DNA from: Deltaproteobacteria bacterium
GTDB lineage: Bacteria > Desulfobacterota > Syntrophia > Syntrophales > UBA2210
Length of the DNA stretch: 19,664 nucleotides
Reading direction: 5' to 3'
NCBI GenBank assembly: GCA_011056825.1
Contig: DSBH01000083.1
Span: 1-19,664, forward strand
The position numbers were made by a program, and so were the translations under genes. Positions 15,515 through 19,664 of this stretch are shown one piece after another (the first letter of the stretch is position 1; every line of letters starts with the position of its first letter). The notes under the pieces are model-generated. The model was not told the origin of the DNA. It ran no database searches and saw only the letters and a program-made list of their open reading frames with translations.

Positions 15515-15859
15515 GGATTTAATTCCTTTATCTGCTGATGCCGCCGTCCCATATTTGTCTTCTCATCCGCTTACACGCCGATTCCGCGGACTACCGTGGT
15601 CGTATAAAGTGCTGGAGCATAGAGGTGACGGGCGCGGGAGCCCTGTGAGGCGTTCCCCTGTCCGGCACGGGCTCGCGTCCCTGAACCCGCACCGCCGGGT
15701 AGTATTCCCTGAATCGAACGTATCGACGGCCCCATCGGAGGCCCGGTGGGAGGCGAACATGCTTTGTGTGCAAATATCACACCGGTTCACTCTTTTTTTA
15801 TTTGTCAACATAATGACTCTAATGCATACTATAGCTCGAAGCGAAAAAGAGAGTCAATA
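15515..15859. other. Divergent intergenic region, phosphoesterase / diadenylate cyclase
   Basis: This is 345 bases with no supported gene. It must hold the promoters of both divergent genes. A candidate is seen for the cyclase side but none is convincing for the phosphoesterase side. Around 15672-15701 an arm pair (GGTGCGGG and CCCGTGCC when read on the minus strand) gives eight pairs including two G-U. The plus strand would have two mismatches there, which favours a structured minus-strand RNA, such as a long leader of the glycogen operon. No known RNA family was recognised. Confidence 0.4.
15802..15830 (+). promoter_or_regulatory. Candidate promoter of the cdaA-cdaR fusion gene
   Basis: TTGTCA (15802-15807) and CATACT (15825-15830) are 17 bases apart. 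TACTAT at 15827-15832 is an alternative -10 with a 19-base spacer. Either gives a short leader ahead of the gene start at 15860. Confidence 0.5.
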
Positions 15860-17353
15860 ATGAAAGAATATCTCCTCCATCTTGTAAATAATATTCGAAT
15901 TTCCGATATTCTTGATATCGGCGTCATCACGGTGTTGATTTACGTGATCCTCACCTGGATGAAGAAAACGGCATCACGCTTTGTCTTTTTCGGCATTATT
16001 ATTCTCAGCATGATATATACGGCGGCCCGCTTTTTTCACATGTACCTCACCGAGTATGTTCTGCGGGGGTTTTTTGCCGTTTTCCTGATCGCCTTGCTGA
16101 TCATTTTTCAGGAAGACCTCCGTCGCTTTTTCGAACGACTGGCCATCTGGAGACCGCGCAGCCGTGAACGCGCCTCCGTCGCCTCGCCTACAGAACCGCT
16201 CGTGACGGCGATCATGAGACTGGCGCGGAAACGGCGGGGAGCGCTGATCATTATCAAAGGACGAGATCACCTCGATCGCCACCTCGAGGGAGGCGTCGCC
16301 CTCGACGGCGAAGTGAGCACGGCGCTTATCGAAAGCCTTTTCGACACGAATTCACCGGGTCACGACGGCGCTGTCGTTATCGACAATGGGCGGGCCAAGT
16401 TATTCAGCTGCCACCTCCCCCTGTCCAGAAACAGCGTGAAGGTGGCGGGTCTCGGCCTCCGTCACACAGCCGCTCTCGGCTTGTCGGAGCTTGCCGACGC
16501 CCTGTGCATTGTCGTTTCGGAAGAACGAGGCACTGTCTCGGTCGCGATGAACGGCACCATACGTACCCTGGTAACCCCGGAGGATATCGAGGGCGAGATC
16601 GACGCGTTCTACCGGCTGCAGTCTCCCGAGCGAACAGGAAAGGGCAGGCGACTGCGGGTAACCGCGAATCCCTGGGAAAAGGGAATCGCCCTTGGTCTGG
16701 CGGCGGTTCTCTGGCTTGCATTCGGATTCCAGACGGAAAGTATCCGCCGGGACTTCACCATTCCCGTTTCCTACCGGAACCTTCCGGTTAACTGGATCAT
16801 CGAAAGCCAGGACCCGCGCGAAGCCACCGTCTCCCTGATGGGACCGAAACAGGCCTTTGATCTTTTCGACAAGAATACTCTGCGGGTAATCGTGGACATG
16901 ACCGACATTCGCGAGGGCAGCCAGGAAATCCCCCTGACGTCCGGAAGCGTTGAGCATCCCTCGAACTTGACCGTGGTGGACATCCAGCCGGCAATACTCA
17001 CGCTGACGGCCCACGAACTGGTCCCCCGGGACGTGTCCGTGCGGGTGCAGACGACAGGAACGTTGCGGGAGGACCTGGTTCTGGAAGGCATTGAGGTATC
17101 GCCTGAAAAGGTCACGATGCTGGCGACACGGCAAAGCGACGACGATCTGCGCATCGTCACCGAACCGATAGCGCTCGACACTATTACCGAGACAACCCGG
17201 CTGTCGCCGGGCGTCGTTCAGCAGGCCGGCCTGTTTTTCGTCGACAGGCGTCCTCCGCCGATAAACGTTATCGTCAAGGTATCACGGAAAGAACCCGCCG
17301 TGAAGAACACCCCGGAGGAAGCCCCCGCCACGGCGGGCGAGGATCTGGAGTGA
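15860..17353 (+). CDS. Fusion: CdaA-type diadenylate cyclase with YbbR/CdaR regulator domain
   Basis: A 497-residue membrane protein expected to make c-di-AMP from two ATP. It has three hydrophobic helices near 18-33, 41-57 and 68-83, as in CdaA. A DisA_N cyclase domain follows (about 110-250): GVALDGEVS (145-153), SPGHDGAVVI with DGA at 169-171, and GLRHTAALGLSE (199-210) at the RHR position. A fourth hydrophobic helix (about 275-290, ALGLAAVLWLAFGF) leads into two YbbR-like repeats (about 296-381 and 386-478), which would lie outside the membrane. In Firmicutes CdaA and its regulator CdaR are separate adjacent genes; here they form one chain with one TM between them, and CdaR usually has more repeats. 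The third residue of RHR is Thr. The start at 15860 gives the usual CdaA N-terminus; only a weak GAGAG precedes it. Divergent from a DHH phosphoesterase that might degrade its product. No glmM is in the window. Confidence 0.92.
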   Translation: MKEYLLHLVNNIRISDILDIGVITVLIYVILTWMKKTASRFVFFGIIILSMIYTAARFFHMYLTEYVLRGFFAVFLIALLIIFQEDLRRFFERLAIWRPRSRERASVASPTEPLVTAIMRLARKRRGALIIIKGRDHLDRHLEGGVALDGEVSTALIESLFDTNSPGHDGAVVIDNGRAKLFSCHLPLSRNSVKVAGLGLRHTAALGLSELADALCIVVSEERGTVSVAMNGTIRTLVTPEDIEGEIDAFYRLQSPERTGKGRRLRVTANPWEKGIALGLAAVLWLAFGFQTESIRRDFTIPVSYRNLPVNWIIESQDPREATVSLMGPKQAFDLFDKNTLRVIVDMTDIREGSQEIPLTSGSVEHPSNLTVVDIQPAILTLTAHELVPRDVSVRVQTTGTLREDLVLEGIEVSPEKVTMLATRQSDDDLRIVTEPIALDTITETTRLSPGVVQQAGLFFVDRRPPPINVIVKVSRKEPAVKNTPEEAPATAGEDLE

Positions 17354-17390
17354 AGCCGCGCCGCGTCCGGCGCCGGGCGAACAATACTGC

Positions 17391-17819
17391 CTACGTCCTG
17401 CCCCGCCGACGGCCGCCGGACCGTTTTTCTTTTTCCATGTCGCGCAGGACTTCTTCCGGTTTCTCAGTGGTGCGGATGAACACGGTCCGGGTTTTATCGG
17501 CCGCGGGAGCCGCCGTCTTGACCGGCTTTTTCTTCGTAATGACCCATGACCCCGTCTCCGAATTGATGTCCCAGTTTTCCAGGTTGAATTTGATACGCGG
17601 AGCACGGGACATGTGTACCAGGTCCTTGATCAACGCGTCCAGCGCCGCGAGAGAGAACTCGTCGTCGGGCTCCTTTTTGAGAACACCGTAGAAATAGGTT
17701 GTCGTCGCTGAACTCGACCACTTCAACATCGCCAGGTTCACGCCGTGCCTGACGAGAACCATCTTGACTCTCCGGTTCGTGTCATACCGTGAACCCGGCT
17801 TGTCATACACTCCCGCCAT
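17391..17819 (-). CDS. Hypothetical protein, 142 residues
   Basis: Not recognised as a named family. MAGVYDKPGSRYDTNRRVKM begins a mixed region. Next come a probable small alpha/beta unit (ATTTYFYGVLKK, then a helix EFSLAALDALIKDLVHM) and NLENWDINSETGSWVITKK, which reads like strands. The tail is charged (KPEEVLRDMEKEKRSGGRRRGR) and probably disordered or nucleic-acid binding. There is no signal peptide or membrane segment and no cysteine. AAGGAG sits five to six bases before the ATG, a strong site that supports the start. It lies 38 bases after xthA on the same strand, so the two are probably co-transcribed. Its end faces the end of the diadenylate cyclase gene 37 bases away. The function is unknown. 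Confidence 0.75.
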   Translation of the reverse strand: MAGVYDKPGSRYDTNRRVKMVLVRHGVNLAMLKWSSSATTTYFYGVLKKEPDDEFSLAALDALIKDLVHMSRAPRIKFNLENWDINSETGSWVITKKKPVKTAAPAADKTRTVFIRTTEKPEEVLRDMEKEKRSGGRRRGRT

Positions 17820-17857
17820 ACCTACTCCTTAAGCGCGACGATGATCCGGCCCGGTTA

Positions 17858-18643
17858 TTATGCACCGAATTGCGCGATGAGTATCGTGTGATCAGATGGT
17901 TTTTCCATTCTTCGGGGATCGAGGTCGATGTAACAGCCCGTAGAGCGGGCGGCCAGAGGAGGGGTGGCCAGGACATGATCAATGCGCCAGCCCAGCTTTC
18001 GGTCAAGCGCGCGGGGTACCCGGTAATCGAAAAACGTGTACTCCTCCCGCGCGTCGGGATTGTGTCGTCTAAAAACATCCGTCAGCCCCCAGTCTATCAG
18101 CCGGTCGAATCCTTCCCAGACCTCGGGGATGAAATCAACGTGGCCGCGCAGCCGTTTTGGATTGTGAACGTCGATTTCTTCGCGGGCCACGTTCAGATCG
18201 CCGCAGCATATGAGGGACTGCTCCGGTGAGGCGTGACGTTCGAGGTACTCCCTCAGGCGCTCAAACCAGCGCAGCTTGTTGCGGAACTGTTCGTGGTCCC
18301 GATCACGCCCCTGAGGAACATAGAGATTCAGAACCGTCACGTCGTTGAAATCGACCCTCAGCAACCGGTCTTCATCGGGTGGTTCCTCGTCGTCGAATCC
18401 TGCCTCGACTTTCAGCGGCCGTTCGGTCGAGGCCACGGCCACGCCGTTGTACCGCCCCGTCCCGCTGAATGCCACATGATAGTCGATCTCTTCAAAGGCT
18501 CCGGCGGGAAAGGCGGCGTCAGCCACCTTCGTTTCCTGGAGACAGAGAAACCGCGGGCGGTTACGTTCAAGCCAGGGAATAACGACATGAAGGCGCGAGC
18601 GAATCGAATTCACGTTGAAAGTCGCCGCCGTAAAAGACTGCAT
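17858..18643 (-). CDS. xthA: Exodeoxyribonuclease III / AP endonuclease
   Basis: A 261-residue Mg-dependent nuclease of base-excision repair that cuts at abasic sites and trims 3' ends. Family motifs in order: FNVNSIRSR (9-17), LQETK with E37, NLYVPQG with Y108, GDLNVA with D149 and N151, WRIDHVLAT with D222, and the closing SDH (250-252, D251/H252). All expected catalytic residues are present. The length matches the family. GGAG lies seven bases before the ATG. It appears to head a two-gene unit with the downstream 142-residue protein, from a weak promoter about 40 bases upstream. Confidence 0.96.
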   Translation of the reverse strand: MQSFTAATFNVNSIRSRLHVVIPWLERNRPRFLCLQETKVADAAFPAGAFEEIDYHVAFSGTGRYNGVAVASTERPLKVEAGFDDEEPPDEDRLLRVDFNDVTVLNLYVPQGRDRDHEQFRNKLRWFERLREYLERHASPEQSLICCGDLNVAREEIDVHNPKRLRGHVDFIPEVWEGFDRLIDWGLTDVFRRHNPDAREEYTFFDYRVPRALDRKLGWRIDHVLATPPLAARSTGCYIDLDPRRMEKPSDHTILIAQFGA

Positions 18644-18680
18644 GCTTACGCTCCGTCCGGCCTGTGCCGGTATGCATCAC

Positions 18681-18709
18681 TGTATAACATACTTTTCCCG
18701 CGGACAGAA
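18681..18709 (-). promoter_or_regulatory. Weak candidate promoter of xthA
   Basis: On the minus strand TATACA (18681-18686) is a good -10 box. TTCTGT (18704-18709), 17 bases upstream, is a poor -35 box. The transcript would start about 30 bases before the xthA ATG. Confidence 0.35.
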
Positions 18710-18842
18710 CAGGAATACCGTAAAAACACTATCGGTCATGCCTGAATCGCCCCCGGCCTTCGACGGAGCTCCACCCCCTGAAGGGGGCACACGAGGCCGA
18801 ACGGCGTGGCCGACAACCGATCATTCTGAACCCCTGATGTAA

Positions 18843-18879
18843 CCCGGTCATCCTGAGTTCTGTCGAAGGATAGACCGGG
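18843..18879. repeat. REP-like intergenic hairpin
   Basis: CCCGGTC (18843-18849) pairs with GACCGGG (18873-18879), and ATCCT pairs with AGGAT just inside with one bulged A, giving 12 pairs. The sequence TCATCCTGAG...TCGAAGGAT resembles the small intergenic repeats seen scattered in many bacterial genomes. A related TCATTCTGA stretch lies just upstream at 18822. No T-run follows, so it is not a typical terminator. Confidence 0.6.
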
Positions 18880-19081
18880 CAAGAAGTAGCCGGACAGTAA
18901 AAGTTCCTCTTTCGCGATGGAACGGTTCATGAGTGATTCAGTTTGTGCTATCCATACAGCAACCTCAATGGTTTGATCTGAATGTGCATCGAACAGCACA
19001 CAGCGTGCTGAATCAACGGGGGGTTGAACTGCCTGTATCATGAACAGGCGAAATCAATCGCGGATTTCGGGCGTCTTTGAT

Positions 19082-19114
19082 CCGGTTGAATTGAACCGGG
19101 TGTTGTGCTAGGAA
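19082..19114 (+). promoter_or_regulatory. Candidate promoter with overlapping palindrome upstream of the GspF-family gene
   Basis: TTGAAT (19086-19091) and TAGGAA (19109-19114) are 17 bases apart, a moderate -35 and a weak -10. An 18-base near-perfect palindrome, CCGGTT-GAATTG-AACCGG (19082-19099), covers the -35 box and could be an operator. Confidence 0.35.
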
Positions 19115-19147
19115 TGTCAACGGGAACCGGATCGCGCGAGGACGTCC

Positions 19148-19664
19148 ATGCCTGTTTTTGAGTACAATGCCATCAGCAAGAGCGGGAAACAGCTCAAGGG
19201 AATCATCGATGCCCACAGCGTCGTGGCGGCTCGCCAGAAACTCCGGGAACGGGAAGCCTATCCCGTCTCGTTGCGGGAAACGGCGGCGGAAGACAGGGAA
19301 ACCACCGCCGGATGGAGCCTGAACAATCTGTTCAGAAAAATCGGACAGGGAGAAGTGACCGTGATGACGCGGCAGCTTGCGACACTTCTGGGCGCCGGCA
19401 TTCCACTGGTTCCCGCGCTGAACGCCCTCGTATTACAGACAACGAACCCGGCCCTGAAGAAAACGCTGGCCCAGATCAAGGAACAGGTAAACGAGGGAAA
19501 CAGCCTCGGCCAAAGCCTCGGCGCGTATGGACGCGTGTTTTCACCGTTTTACGTCAACATGGTACGGGCCGGCGAAGAGTCGGGCGCGCTCGACGTGGTG
19601 CTGGAACGCCTCGCCGAATTCACCGAAAAGCAGCGCATCCTGCGGGGCAGGGTGCGGGCGGCTC
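19148..19664 (+). CDS. gspF: GspF-family inner-membrane protein of type II secretion / type IV pilus, C-terminus missing
   Basis: 172 residues are visible and the frame runs off the window (the family is about 400). MPVFEYNAISKSGKQLKGII is the standard N-terminus of GspF/PilC proteins. QGEVTVMTRQLATLLGAGIPL (about 68-88) and FYVNMVRAGEESGALDVVLE (about 137-156) form the first T2SSF domain. These proteins form the inner-membrane platform that works with the GspE/PilB ATPase to build pseudopili. GAGGA lies five to six bases before ATG 19148. No gspE or other secretion gene lies upstream; xthA is on the other strand, so this gene appears to open its transcription unit. GspF and PilC cannot be told apart from this part alone; the gspF symbol is provisional. 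Confidence 0.88.
   Translation, partial: MPVFEYNAISKSGKQLKGIIDAHSVVAARQKLREREAYPVSLRETAAEDRETTAGWSLNNLFRKIGQGEVTVMTRQLATLLGAGIPLVPALNALVLQTTNPALKKTLAQIKEQVNEGNSLGQSLGAYGRVFSPFYVNMVRAGEESGALDVVLERLAEFTEKQRILRGRVRAA

Larger units (their letters stand above)
18644..19147. other. Gene-free stretch between xthA and the GspF-family gene
   Basis: About 500 bases with no supported gene. It holds the xthA promoter region, a CCCCC-TGAA-GGGGG hairpin (18774-18787), a long hairpin at 18843-18879, and a weaker GCCTG/CAGGC hairpin near 19029-19049. A palindrome at 19082-19099 lies close to the next gene. A 101-codon minus-strand reading frame (18736-19041) covers part of it but shows no family features. 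Confidence 0.6.

Noticed and set aside
15600..15760. 6S RNA, SRP RNA or other known small RNA in the divergent gap
   Set aside because: The GC-rich stretch and internal pairings prompted a check, but none of the recognisable conserved elements of these RNAs could be matched on either strand.
15513..15860. A 115-codon plus-strand frame filling the gap before the diadenylate cyclase gene
   Set aside because: It starts inside the opposite start codon region of the phosphoesterase, has no ribosome binding site and shows no family-like composition. Its stop merely overlaps the cyclase ATG.
18736..19041. A 101-codon minus-strand frame between xthA and the GspF-family gene
   Set aside because: It includes the repeat-like hairpins, has no clear ribosome binding site and resembles no protein I recognise.

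Overview
The window looks like chromosomal DNA of a GC-rich, Gram-negative bacterium, most likely a member of the Deltaproteobacteria/Desulfobacterota. This is inferred from the mix of genes (TrpB2, a diadenylate cyclase, DUF3417-type phosphorylase, a GspF-family protein) and not from any marker gene. No rRNA, tRNA, CRISPR array, prophage or insertion sequence was recognised. The coding strand switches several times.

Left part (1-4700). A truncated gltX runs leftward from a near-consensus promoter. Divergent from it is a stand-alone trpB2. Its leader looks like a classical tryptophan attenuator: a promoter, a 23-residue peptide with two Trp codons, and a hairpin followed by eight T. A small four-cysteine protein and rarA follow.

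Middle part (4855-15514). A nucleotide-sugar glycosyltransferase of the glucosyl-phosphoglycerate/mannosylglycerate synthase type meets, tail to tail with a 26-base overlap, a compact leftward operon. In transcription order the operon is: a DHH/DHHA1 phosphoesterase, a GT4 glycosyltransferase, a 1427-residue fusion of a eukaryotic-type (GT3) glycogen synthase to an alpha-glucan phosphorylase (GT35), and an 898-residue fusion of a GH57 glucanase/branching-type domain to a GT5 glycogen synthase. Two polypeptides thus carry four alpha-glucan-active domains. The locus looks like a complete glycogen building and breaking unit.

Right part (15515-19664). Divergent from the DHH phosphoesterase is a single gene that joins a CdaA-type diadenylate cyclase to a YbbR/CdaR-like regulator domain. 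In Firmicutes these are separate neighbouring genes. A cyclase facing a DHH phosphoesterase suggests c-di-AMP turnover, and the phosphoesterase heads the glycogen operon, which raises the possibility of a c-di-AMP/glycogen link. A short unknown gene and xthA follow on the minus strand. Then comes a ~500-base gene-free stretch with several hairpins, and finally the start of a GspF-type secretion/pilus membrane protein cut by the window end.

The most interesting items are the trpB2 attenuator, the two fused glycogen enzymes in one operon, and the CdaA-CdaR fusion with its divergent phosphoesterase.
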